Positions 15,712 through 23,921 of a stretch of DNA of 64,000 bases are shown one piece after another. Position 1 is the stretch's first letter; every line of letters starts with the position of its first letter. The position numbers and the translations under genes were made by a program. A model generated the notes under the pieces. That model was given only the letters and a program-made list of their open reading frames with translations. It had not been told where the DNA came from and ran no database searches. The stretch comes from JABURQ01 sp029243145 (GTDB taxonomy: Bacteria > Planctomycetota > Planctomycetia > Planctomycetales > Planctomycetaceae): the NCBI GenBank assembly GCA_965660145.1, contig CBFHYX010000004.1:62001-126000 (forward strand), written 5' to 3'.

Positions 15712-17192
15712 GGTGAGTCTCCGTTGCGTGGTGATCCGGGAAGTCCAAATTCTTCCCAGCGGTTGAGGACTCGTTCGCGGGTTTTTTCGGGGATTTCTAC
15801 ACGATTGGGCCAGTCGCGCGAGTAACCTTCTTCGGGAAGTTTTCGTGTCGCGTCGAAGCCCATCTTTTGTCCCGCGTATCTCTCGGGGCATGAGTGATCA
15901 TAGGCATCAGCGGCTGAATCGGCGAATAGGCAGTCCGATTTTGGATTAATGTTTGTGCCCAAGACATGCCAGACAAGTTCTTCGTTGGTGACGTCGATTT
16001 CTTCATCTACGACAACGATCATTTTGGCCTGTGACAAACCGTGAAGCCCCCAGATGGCATGCATGACCTGTTTGGCGTGGTGGGGGTGGGTCTTTCGGAT
16101 ACTGACAAATAACCAATTCCGAAAGAGGCCCGCACGCGGCCAGTGCAGGTTGACGAGGTCACGAATGTAGAGCTTGGCGAGTGGTAGTAATAATTGTTCG
16201 GTCGCCCGACCGATCCATTCGTCTTCGTTGGGGGGAGGGCCGACAATGGCACTGTGAAAGACCGGGTTACTGCAATGTGTGATGGCGGTCACATGAATCG
16301 TCGGGGCTGATTCTTGCGGACCGTAGAATCCGGTGGGGGAGGCGATTGGCCCCGCAGGGTTCCACGGCTCGGTTGCGTCCAGATAGCCTTCAATGATGAG
16401 TTGCGCATTCGCGGGAACCTGGACATTTTGGCTGCGTCCCTGAACCAGTTCGAGTGGCTTATTTCTGAGAAACCCAGCAATCATGGCCGGGTCGGTTTGT
16501 CGAGGGAGAGGGAGTTGAGAGGCGAACCAGATGGCGGGATCGAGGCCGATTGAAATCGCGAGAGGAAATTGTTGGCCCTCAGCTCTTGAGTGTTGGGCTG
16601 CTCGGTATAAGTCGTTTCCGGGGTGAATATGGAGAGCCAGCGTGTTGGGGCCTGTGAGTTCAATCGGCGTGCGAGCAAGGATGCGAACGCCTGATTTAGG
16701 ATCAACCGCGTGGACCACTCCCGCAGTCAGTACGGGAGCTGATTCTCCCTGCCAGGAATAGGGCGTTGGCAGCAGGCCGAGGTTGACATCTTTACCGATG
16801 CGTACGACTTGTTGCGAGCGTCCCGTTTGACTTTCAAGCGGGGGGAGTTTCATGAGCTGAGTCAAACGGGGAATCAATTGAAGAGCGTTCCTCCAACTCT
16901 CGGGGATCTCGGGAGAGAGGAGGTTGATCAATTGGTCGGCCAGTTCGGAAAACTGGTTGACTCGCAATGCGAGCAGCATGCGAGATTTCGTCCCCAATAA
17001 ATTAGTGACGACGGGAATGTTTTGGCCATCCACATTATCGAACAGCAGTGCCGGGGCGCTATCCGACTGGAGGGACATTTCGCGAGTGATCGCGGCTATT
17101 TCGAATCGCGAACTGACGGGGCTGGAAACTCGCAGCAATTCTCCTCGCGATTCCAGTTCGCTCAGGAAATCGGTCAACGTATCATACGCCAT
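15708..17192 (-). CDS. ubiD: UbiD-family decarboxylase, menaquinone pathway
   Basis: This 494-aa protein belongs to the prenyl-FMN-dependent UbiD decarboxylase family. The start MAYDTLTDFLSELESRGELLRV, the central segment YDHSCPERYAGQKMGFDATRK and the conserved IHPGNDLYRAAQ and EGYLDATEPWNPAGPIASPTGFYG-like block are all family features. It heads a three-gene unit with ubiE and ubiX. The neighbouring UbiX supplies the prenylated flavin. In a menaquinone-using organism the substrate is likely the prenylated naphthoate (or dihydroxynaphthoate) acid before methylation by UbiE. No UbiA-type prenyltransferase is in the window. The promoter should lie in the 154 bases shared with the divergent transporter gene. 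Confidence 0.92.
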   Translation of the reverse strand: MAYDTLTDFLSELESRGELLRVSSPVSSRFEIAAITREMSLQSDSAPALLFDNVDGQNIPVVTNLLGTKSRMLLALRVNQFSELADQLINLLSPEIPESWRNALQLIPRLTQLMKLPPLESQTGRSQQVVRIGKDVNLGLLPTPYSWQGESAPVLTAGVVHAVDPKSGVRILARTPIELTGPNTLALHIHPGNDLYRAAQHSRAEGQQFPLAISIGLDPAIWFASQLPLPRQTDPAMIAGFLRNKPLELVQGRSQNVQVPANAQLIIEGYLDATEPWNPAGPIASPTGFYGPQESAPTIHVTAITHCSNPVFHSAIVGPPPNEDEWIGRATEQLLLPLAKLYIRDLVNLHWPRAGLFRNWLFVSIRKTHPHHAKQVMHAIWGLHGLSQAKMIVVVDEEIDVTNEELVWHVLGTNINPKSDCLFADSAADAYDHSCPERYAGQKMGFDATRKLPEEGYSRDWPNRVEIPEKTRERVLNRWEEFGLPGSPRNGDSP

Positions 17193-17346
17193 CTCGGTGT
17201 TTGCCTCGGTCGTCAGGGCGTGTTTGTTGGGATGATGAGTACCCAGTGTAACAGGAGATTCGGTTGATCTCCTGTCCGAAAGCGAATTGTTTCTGGCCAG
17301 AAACCCCTCTATGATTTTGCTCAGTCACTTCTGGGGAGAATCAGAG

Positions 17347-18324
17347 ATGTTGCAGAAATTTTTACCACTTTGGCTGCTGATTTTGAGTGGTTGCGCGCTC
17401 TGGTGGCCAAAAGTGAGTTCTCAATTCGATCCCTTTCTCGCATTTGATGCTTTGCATGCTGAGAGTTTGACCGTGATTTTTGCGGTGGCGATGTTTGCTA
17501 TCGGAACGCTACTTCCTGCGGAAGAGGTTCGGCAGGTTCTGACGAAATGGCCCAGAGTCTTTCTCGGGACTCTGGCTCAATTCCTGATCATGCCACTATT
17601 GGGCTGGGGATTGGCCGTCATGCTGGATGTCTCGGCAGCGACGAAAATTGGATTCATTCTCGTGGGTACTGTTCCGGGAGCGATGGCGTCAAACATTCTG
17701 ACGTTACAAGCGAGGGGCAATGTCAGCTATTCTGTCAGCCTGACGACGGTCTCGACATTGCTTTCTCCGTTAGTCGTTCCCACGGTGCTAATGCTCTCTT
17801 TGTCTTCGGTGATTTCTCTCGAAGATGTCGATCTGAAGAAATATTTCGATCCTTTCAAAATCGGCCTTAAATTGAGTTGGAGCGTCGCATTACCGGTTGT
17901 TCTGGGACATGTTTTGACTCGCTTTTCGAAGAGCGTGGCGGACGTTTCCCGGAAGATCAGCGAGCCGGTGGCGAATCTTGTCATCCTGTGGATTATTGCC
18001 GTGATTGTTGCCAAGACACGTGACCACTTTCAGTTATCGGCAATGATTGTGGTTGGTCTGATTTTGTTGAATCTTCTCGGTTATCTCTCGGGCTATGGTG
18101 TGGGTAAAGTTGCCGGGTTGGACGAGCCAATGAGACGGGCTCTCGTTCTTGAAGTGGGGATGCAGAACGCAGGGTTGGGTTCGTTGCTGGCGGTGAAGAT
18201 TTTCCCCGATCATCTAGGTGCCGCAGTCCCGACAGTCTTGTATATGTTTGGCTGTATGCTGACAGGTGCTGTGCTGGCTCGACTTTGGAGTGCTCGGCCC
18301 GTCTCATCAGAGGGCAACACGTAG
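17347..18324 (+). CDS. Bile acid:sodium symporter (BASS) family transporter
   Basis: This protein has about 325 aa and 9-10 hydrophobic helices. The frame opens with a TTG at 17287, but ATG 17347 follows GGGGAGAA at good spacing and begins directly before the first helix (LPLWLLILSGCALWW), so I use it. The features GTVPGAMASNILTLQARGNVSYSVSLTTVSTLLSPLVVP and EVGMQNAGLGSLLA are the two crossover motifs of the SBF/BASS family. Members cotransport sodium with organic anions such as bile acids, pantoate or 2-keto acids; the substrate here cannot be told. It is divergent from ubiD and ends before a bidirectional terminator. Confidence 0.9.
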   Translation: MLQKFLPLWLLILSGCALWWPKVSSQFDPFLAFDALHAESLTVIFAVAMFAIGTLLPAEEVRQVLTKWPRVFLGTLAQFLIMPLLGWGLAVMLDVSAATKIGFILVGTVPGAMASNILTLQARGNVSYSVSLTTVSTLLSPLVVPTVLMLSLSSVISLEDVDLKKYFDPFKIGLKLSWSVALPVVLGHVLTRFSKSVADVSRKISEPVANLVILWIIAVIVAKTRDHFQLSAMIVVGLILLNLLGYLSGYGVGKVAGLDEPMRRALVLEVGMQNAGLGSLLAVKIFPDHLGAAVPTVLYMFGCMLTGAVLARLWSARPVSSEGNT

Positions 18325-18346
18325 GAAGGCTTCTTCTCATAGCGCG

Positions 18347-18384
18347 TAAAAAAACGCCCTGCAGGGGTAGCAGGACGTTTTTTG
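18347..18384. terminator. Bidirectional terminator hairpin
   Basis: The arms AAAAAACGCCCTGC and GCAGGACGTTTTTT are near-perfect complements with one mismatch, and they are bordered by A and T runs. It sits between the convergent BASS transporter gene (ends 18324) and the small coiled-coil gene (ends 18433), so it serves both. Confidence 0.85.
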
Positions 18385-18432
18385 GAACGAAGTTCACATT
18401 CGTTCAAAATCTCGGTGAGGGGATCCCCGAGA

Positions 18433-18717
18433 TTAACTCTCTCGTAGTTCGTGTATTTCTGATCGAAGCTCGTCTCGTTCGGAACGGGTTGTTTCGAGGT
18501 CAAACATCAGATATTTGACATCGAGCCGAACTTGTGAGAGTGAGTCCTGGATCTGCTTCAGAATACTTTTTCGTCTTTGGACTGCTTGGACCACTCTTGC
18601 ATAAGACTCGCTCACTTCCGGCGTGAGATCGGTGGGTAGGGAAGCAATCGCTTTTCCCAAGTCAATCAGCTCTTGGGGAATGCTGCTCAGTTCATCGTCT
18701 CGTTGTGAGGAACTCAT
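18433..18717 (-). CDS. Small coiled-coil protein of unknown function
   Basis: This protein has about 94 aa counting from ATG at 18717, preceded by CAGGAAACGACC; a start at 18777 is possible. It is acidic and helical throughout. Residues 40-94 are heptad-rich (SYARVVQAVQRRKSILKQ, then RLDVKYLMFDLETTRSERDELRS), which suggests a coiled-coil dimer. It has no signal peptide, no membrane segment and no cysteines. I do not recognise the family; small proteins of this kind occur in planctomycetes. It is monocistronic with a terminator at its 3' end, and an unassigned 331-base region with its promoter lies upstream. Confidence 0.7.
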   Translation of the reverse strand: MSSSQRDDELSSIPQELIDLGKAIASLPTDLTPEVSESYARVVQAVQRRKSILKQIQDSLSQVRLDVKYLMFDLETTRSERDELRSEIHELRES

Positions 18718-19048
18718 GGTCGTTTCCTGAACTTTGCTAGAATGGCTTCTCTTGGGCTTGAAGTACCTATCTGACATATATCATGCCATGATTTAAAAAA
18801 TGTTCTTGAGTCGCCGTAAACCTCATACTTGTAATGAGATATGGGTTTTGTGAATTTTGGGAGCAGCCTTCATATGTTGACTCAATCCCACATACTGATC
18901 TTGTTCAATGATCTAAAATCCTCTATATTTCAGCACTTACATCTCGAATGATGCGAATAGTAAACGCTATTTAGGAATGTTTCAAAAAAACAACATTCAG
19001 TTTTCGTTTTAAGCAAGTTCCTCGAAACACCAAGATGGTCTGGCACGG
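18718..19048. other. Intergenic region, divergent promoters
   Basis: These 331 bases lie between two divergent genes. The stretch is A/T-rich and must hold both promoters, but I could not define a convincing -35/-10 pair. I see no RNA gene or long repeat in it. Confidence 0.5.
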
Positions 19049-21928
19049 ATGTCAAAAACCATTGTTTTCAGCTTTATGTTGCTGTGTGCAGCCATAATTG
19101 CCGCTGAGGAGCTTTCGTATCCACACGAGGATCGTGAGCCTGCGTGGCAAGTTCAATTTGACGATCAGCAAACCAGGGTGTTGCAGCATCTTCGTCAAAA
19201 GGCTGAGGTCAATGATGGGCTGGCTGCGGAGCAGGTCAGCTTGCAGGCTGCAAACAATCAGACTCAGGTGACTCTGATTCATCCCATTTCTTCGTCGAGA
19301 CTGATTGAAGATCTTTCTGCGCAGTTGGCATTTCGAAGTCTTCGGGCCACTGCGACGATTTCTTTTCGAGTCAGATTGCCTCACCAGAAGGATCCTCAAT
19401 CGGAGGGATCGCTTACCTTTCTCGTTCCTGGAGAGACCAGTCAGACGGTTGATCGTTGGGAGGTGCTGCATTGTCAACTATTGCGCAACCCGACCGAACA
19501 TGCACTGCAGTTGGCCCGTGGTCGGCTTCGCCTTCCCGAGTTAAACACAAAAGATATGTACGTTGATGCGGTTGTTTGCCAATTGGTTCTGCCTGTTGGT
19601 CAATCATCAGTCTGGTTGGACGAACTCAAAGTGAGTGGGCATATTCGGGCAGAGGATGTTGTGCAACCCGGTCTGGTACAAATGAAGCAACAACCACACA
19701 AGGCGTTCCCGGTACGGATGGAATTGGACCGGTTGTATGTCAATGATCGTCCCCGTTTTCCTGTGATCGTTCCACATCATGGAGAGTCGATTGGCGTGTT
19801 GTCCCAATTGGGGGTGAATACGGTTTGGATACCCGATAGTTCCGATCAGCGATTGGCAGATTCTCTCTTGTCTGCGGGGATGTTGACGATGGCGACTCCA
19901 CCGCGACCGACCAATGAGCGAGGTGAATCGTTGGGAGCACGAGAGGGGTCTCTGGCACCGTTCGGGCAGAGTTCCGAATCGATCATGTTTTGGTATCTCG
20001 GGACGAATATCCCGCAGGCTGCCTCGGCAGAAATTGTTTCCTGGCAATCTCAGGTCTCAGAGGCTGATCGTCAATATCACCGGCCCATTATGGCTGATGT
20101 CTCCGATCGAGAAGATTACTTTTCTCACTATTTGGACATGGCAGGAACAAGTCGCCCGCTGCCCTTTACGGGTCTCTCCTATCGTGATTATAGAGATTGG
20201 TTGATTGCCAAGCATCGGAGATCGCCGGGTTCGTTTTTCTGGACTTGGATTGATCTCGATGCCGGTCTTGGAAGTCAGGATTACCTCGAACCAGAGCAAC
20301 TAAGATTGCAGGTTTATGCCGCTTTATCAGCCGGCTGTCGAGGGCTTGGATATTACACTCGCCAGGCACTCGATGACGACGATAAAGGAAATACGGAACT
20401 TCGGTTAATGATGGCAGAGTTGAATCGGGAAATTCAACTGTTAGAACCGCTGCTCTCCACCGGAACACTCGTGAGAACAATCCCTGTTCAGATTGGTGTT
20501 GATAGTGAGACGACGAATTCTTCACGAAAACAATCTCAAGTGAGTCGGCAGCGATTGATGCCCGAACCTTTCACGCAAAGTCAGTCAGATTTGCACGATC
20601 GGTCTCAAGGTCATCAAGTCGAGGCGGCCGTCATTCGCAGTGATGCCGGTTTGTTACTTTTGCCGGTGTGGTATGACACACAGGCGGGGACGGTTCCAGG
20701 ACAAATGGCAGCGAACAAAGCGACAATCATTGTGCCCGGTGTCTCAGAGTCAGCCGCAGCATTCCAAATCACACCCACCGGAATTAACAATCTGGATCGC
20801 CAACGTGACACGGGGGGAATGAAAATCGAACTTTCCTCAGAGAATGGAATGGCCTTTCGGGAAACTTCGGCCATCCTCGTCACCTCAGATATTGAATTAG
20901 TAAGGCGGCTGCAAGCAAAGACACGCGAAATGGCCCGAGGCTCTGCCATGGACTTGGTGCTGATGGCGAAGTCAAAGTGGGAGCGAGTGAGTCGAGTGGA
21001 TGCGGAATTGGTGGCTCTCAGCCACCCTCAGGAATCGGCAACGCAAATTCTTGAGCGGAGTCAGCAGTTGATTCAACAGGGCGAAAAAGAAATTGAGCGC
21101 GGGCAATATAGCTTTGCGCGATATCTGGCGAGTTTATCTATGCAGTTATTAAGAATTTTGCAGCGACAACATTGGGAGGAAGCAGCATCTGTGCTTCCCC
21201 ATCCTGCAACCAGTCCTTATGCGGTGAGTTTTCAGTCTCTGCCCGCGCATTGGAAACTCGTTAAGAGAGTCGGGCAGCGGTCGGAGTATGAAGTCCTCTC
21301 GCAGCTCACATCTGGGAACTTTGAGGATGCCAAGCAGATGATTCAGGATGGATGGCAGCATCAGCAGATCGAAGTGAAGGGTGTTCGTTCAGCAGCAGAG
21401 CTTTTCCCCACTTCGCATCCAGGTTCAGATGGCCAATACAGTTTGAGGTTAGCAACGGTTCCTGAAGATGTGGAGGCTCCGCCTGTTTTGGTCTCCAAGA
21501 CGGTTCAAGTTGCGACTCCTCCCGTTAATGTAAGGGGAGGGGACATTGTGTATGTCTCGGGGTGGGTACGCGTTCGGTTTCCTGCAAATGACAGGCTCGA
21601 TCATGCGTTAATTTTTGATAGCATCCGTCGTCCGGTTGGTCAGATTCGCTTTGATTTCAATCAGGACTGGCAACGGTTCGAACTTTTGCGTGAGGTGCAT
21701 CAAAGCGGACCCTTTCAGGTGTTCTTTGCCCTTGAAGGGTTGGGGGAAATGCAAATCGACGATGTGCAAGTCGTGACTCTGCAATCTCGTTCGATTCCCG
21801 ATCCGGGGATCACCAATCAAGGAAACCCCGTCGAGCCATCATTTGGTGATCGTGCCAGGGGCTTGTTCAACCGTCTGCCTAGTATCCCGACGATACCTGG
21901 TTTCGATCAGAAACCCTCGAAGCCGTAG
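19049..21928 (+). CDS. Large exported protein with glycoside-hydrolase-like core, function unknown
   Basis: This 959-aa protein begins with a signal peptide (IVFSFMLLCAAIIAAEE). Residues ~25-200 look like a beta-rich carbohydrate-binding-like module. Residues ~215-470 resemble a TIM barrel of the beta-galactosidase/GH type: LGVNTVWIPDSSDQRLADSL, LAPFGQSSESIMFWYLGTN, SPGSFFWTWIDLDAGLG and GCRGLGYYTRQAL are in the expected order for successive strands. I cannot assign the two catalytic acids with certainty. A helical stretch (about 690-760) and a further beta-sandwich-like part (about 800-930) follow, then a short Pro/Arg-rich tail. The fold guess comes from pattern recognition, not a match. 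It is isolated, with a possible hairpin after it. Confidence 0.6.
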   Translation: MSKTIVFSFMLLCAAIIAAEELSYPHEDREPAWQVQFDDQQTRVLQHLRQKAEVNDGLAAEQVSLQAANNQTQVTLIHPISSSRLIEDLSAQLAFRSLRATATISFRVRLPHQKDPQSEGSLTFLVPGETSQTVDRWEVLHCQLLRNPTEHALQLARGRLRLPELNTKDMYVDAVVCQLVLPVGQSSVWLDELKVSGHIRAEDVVQPGLVQMKQQPHKAFPVRMELDRLYVNDRPRFPVIVPHHGESIGVLSQLGVNTVWIPDSSDQRLADSLLSAGMLTMATPPRPTNERGESLGAREGSLAPFGQSSESIMFWYLGTNIPQAASAEIVSWQSQVSEADRQYHRPIMADVSDREDYFSHYLDMAGTSRPLPFTGLSYRDYRDWLIAKHRRSPGSFFWTWIDLDAGLGSQDYLEPEQLRLQVYAALSAGCRGLGYYTRQALDDDDKGNTELRLMMAELNREIQLLEPLLSTGTLVRTIPVQIGVDSETTNSSRKQSQVSRQRLMPEPFTQSQSDLHDRSQGHQVEAAVIRSDAGLLLLPVWYDTQAGTVPGQMAANKATIIVPGVSESAAAFQITPTGINNLDRQRDTGGMKIELSSENGMAFRETSAILVTSDIELVRRLQAKTREMARGSAMDLVLMAKSKWERVSRVDAELVALSHPQESATQILERSQQLIQQGEKEIERGQYSFARYLASLSMQLLRILQRQHWEEAASVLPHPATSPYAVSFQSLPAHWKLVKRVGQRSEYEVLSQLTSGNFEDAKQMIQDGWQHQQIEVKGVRSAAELFPTSHPGSDGQYSLRLATVPEDVEAPPVLVSKTVQVATPPVNVRGGDIVYVSGWVRVRFPANDRLDHALIFDSIRRPVGQIRFDFNQDWQRFELLREVHQSGPFQVFFALEGLGEMQIDDVQVVTLQSRSIPDPGITNQGNPVEPSFGDRARGLFNRLPSIPTIPGFDQKPSKP

Positions 21929-21929
21929 G

Positions 21930-21959
21930 GCATCTCCTCTAGAGCTTTCGGAGAGATGC
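21930..21959. terminator. Weak hairpin between convergent genes
   Basis: GCATCTC (21930-21936) can pair with GAGATGC (21953-21959). The stem sits between the stop of the large exported protein (21928) and that of the first sulfotransferase (21972). No T run follows, so termination is uncertain. Confidence 0.35.
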
Positions 21960-21971
21960 TTCAGAAAGCGA

Positions 21972-22781
21972 TCAAGCGGCTCGATTCACTTCCTGCATCC
22001 AATCTTTTCTCCACTCGCGGATGCCCGGTTTGTAAACCATGCGTCTTTTTGCGCAACCGGCGATTGATTGAAGCGATATGATCGGGAGAGAAGATTTCGA
22101 GCTTTGATACTTCTTGAGATCGAATTCCAATCCAGAGCCGTAGTTCGACTTCTGTCGGGGATAGATCACATTGCAGACGTAGTCAAAGAGTTTTTGATCC
22201 TCTCGATTGTGCTCGTGTATAAGCTCAATTGCATGCGGAAGTTCTAAGACGGCATTCTTGAGGATGCTTGATCTGGCCTTATTTTTGTAAATGTAATTCA
22301 GATTGAGATTCTGGAGTTCAGTCCATTGTCGCCATAAGAGTAATGATTCATCGAAATAGTCTGTGATCCCCACAAAAGCTCGATTATTTTCAAGGTTTTC
22401 GATGGCGTGATCACCATTCTCTTCACCACAAATTTTCTTGCACATGTGGTTCGAAAACATTGGAAGCCAGGTTTTGATCGGGAGCACATTTTTCCCCGAG
22501 CTATTTTTATGTTGATAATGGGACAGACATCGCTTGAATGGATCTCGAATAAACGTAAAGTAACGAATCCCCTCAAATACTTCTTCCATTTCCTGTGTGG
22601 GCATCACCGAATGGCCATGCAGTGATTGCAGAATGGGGTAGCATTCCTTGACCCATTCCCAATCACTTTTTCGGATCCCTTGATGAATCGGGCAATCGCA
22701 GTTATTCACACCAAAATTATTTCGTAAAATATTTCGAATCGTGAGGCCTGCTGTTTTGTTGATATGGATAAATGCCAGCAT
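21972..22781 (-). CDS. Sulfotransferase-family protein (copy 1)
   Basis: This 269-aa protein is a Sulfotransfer_2-type enzyme expected to move sulfate from PAPS to a carbohydrate. The 5'-phosphosulfate-binding loop is HINKTAGLT at residues 6-14 (K9), and the 3'-phosphate site is IRDPFKRCLSHY at 78-89 (R79, S87). There is no signal peptide, and the protein begins directly with the first beta strand. It lies 47 bases downstream of a paralog that aligns without gaps over the first 90 residues. The gene is visibly A/T-richer than its neighbours. The acceptor is unknown; surface glycan or cell-wall sulfation is an inference. Confidence 0.88.
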   Translation of the reverse strand: MLAFIHINKTAGLTIRNILRNNFGVNNCDCPIHQGIRKSDWEWVKECYPILQSLHGHSVMPTQEMEEVFEGIRYFTFIRDPFKRCLSHYQHKNSSGKNVLPIKTWLPMFSNHMCKKICGEENGDHAIENLENNRAFVGITDYFDESLLLWRQWTELQNLNLNYIYKNKARSSILKNAVLELPHAIELIHEHNREDQKLFDYVCNVIYPRQKSNYGSGLEFDLKKYQSSKSSLPIISLQSIAGCAKRRMVYKPGIREWRKDWMQEVNRAA

Positions 22782-22828
22782 GTTTGACCTTTAATTTTAT
22801 ACGGCGACGAATGGACTCAAGTTCGTTT

Positions 22829-23611
22829 TTAAGCGGCCTTTGAGAGTTGTGTTCCGGGTCTGAAAATCAGGTTTCGTTTGAGTTTTCCAACGACTGCTGC
22901 CCATGAAGAATTTGTTGCAGTTTTCTGCTGGACGTTGAACTCTCTCAAATCATTCTCGAGCGAATCACCATAGCTCGTCATTTGACGAGGATAAATTTCA
23001 TTCTGGATGTAGTCGTACAACTTTTGATCTTCTGTGTGACATTCCTGTATCAACTCGCGGTATCCGGGAGTTTCCAGAATCTGATTTTTGATTTGATTCG
23101 ATTTCGCTTTGTTTGTTGATTGATAGCTCAAATCAAGATCGGCAATCCCGGTCCATTTTTTCCAAAGAATGAGCGATTCGTCAAATCGCTCCATCATTCC
23201 GACGAAATCTATCTTGGTCTCCATCAACTCGATGGCGTGTTCGGCATTTTCTTCACCACAAATGATCGAGCACATGCGGTTACTGTTAAGGGCCAACCAC
23301 TCTCTAAACTCTTTGACTTGGTTTGCGCGTTCACAATGATATTGGTATCTGGAAAGGCAACGAGAGAATGGGTCACGGACAGTGGTGAAGTACCGAGCTT
23401 GTGGAAATTGAGCTTCGAATTGGGGCGTGATTTTGACGCCATGTCCGGCCAAACTTTGTAAATTTGGGTAGCAGAGTTTGACCCACCGCCAGTCCCGAGG
23501 GTGAATATTATCATTCACCAGTGTGTCGCAATGTTGGGAGCCGAAGTTTTTTCTGAGGATGGCTCGCATTGTCTGGCCAGCAGTTTTCTGAATGTGTATG
23601 AATGCCAGCAT
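22829..23611 (-). CDS. Sulfotransferase-family protein (copy 2)
   Basis: This 260-aa protein is the paralog of the preceding entry and lies upstream of it on the same strand, so it would be transcribed first. The PAPS-binding loop is HIQKTAGQT (residues 6-14, K9) and the 3'-phosphate site is VRDPFSRCLSRY (R79, S87). The shared segments MLAFIHI, ICGEEN(A/G), YIQNEIYPRQ versus YVCNVIYPRQ and the same layout show a tandem duplication followed by strong divergence. Both copies keep the cofactor-binding residues, so both are probably active, with different acceptors. The function is inferred from the family only. Confidence 0.88.
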   Translation of the reverse strand: MLAFIHIQKTAGQTMRAILRKNFGSQHCDTLVNDNIHPRDWRWVKLCYPNLQSLAGHGVKITPQFEAQFPQARYFTTVRDPFSRCLSRYQYHCERANQVKEFREWLALNSNRMCSIICGEENAEHAIELMETKIDFVGMMERFDESLILWKKWTGIADLDLSYQSTNKAKSNQIKNQILETPGYRELIQECHTEDQKLYDYIQNEIYPRQMTSYGDSLENDLREFNVQQKTATNSSWAAVVGKLKRNLIFRPGTQLSKAA

Positions 23612-23921
23612 GCAAAATCTCCCAAGAACGAGCCCTCTAAGTGCAAGATACGAGAATGAATTGGCCCTCTTAATGTCGAGAAAAGTATCAGGAGTGTGAA
23701 ATTACGTCAATATGGTCCAGAACTCCTCGAATTGCTTCACGTCCTGAGCGATGAATTCTCTGGAACTTCTGGAGTTGTTCCAATCGGAGGGCCGCTACGC
23801 TTGAACCGTATGACTCCTGTTTCGTAGACTCTTTGATTAGTCACTCATCGAATCGGAATAGATTCAACTTGTTCCAGTTCGATTGGTTTTAGTACAAATT
23901 AACAGTTGGAAGAGATTTCCC
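23612..23921. other. Intergenic region upstream of fba
   Basis: This 310-base stretch separates the divergent sulfotransferase and aldolase genes. Apart from the candidate aldolase promoter listed separately, I see no coding frame, RNA gene or notable repeat. Confidence 0.5.
23801..23830 (+). promoter_or_regulatory. Candidate promoter for fba
   Basis: TTGAAC (23801-23806), an 18-base spacer and TAGACT (23825-23830) match the sigma70 boxes at four of six positions each. The leader before ATG 23922 would be about 85 bases. This is weak, pattern-only evidence. Confidence 0.3.

Noticed and set aside
15712..15891. A 60-codon N-terminal extension of ubiE
   Set aside because: The extension is Arg-rich and out of character, overlaps ubiD and precedes the normal UbiE N-terminus; ATG 15711 sits in an ATGA overlap.
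18210..18503. Minus-strand open frame spanning the transporter's 3' end and the small coiled-coil gene
   Set aside because: It runs through a clear terminator hairpin and overlaps two better genes.
19031..19045. TGGCACGG just before the start of the 959-aa protein as a sigma54 promoter
   Set aside because: No GC occurs at the required spacing and the site lies about 15 bases from the start codon, too close to be a promoter.
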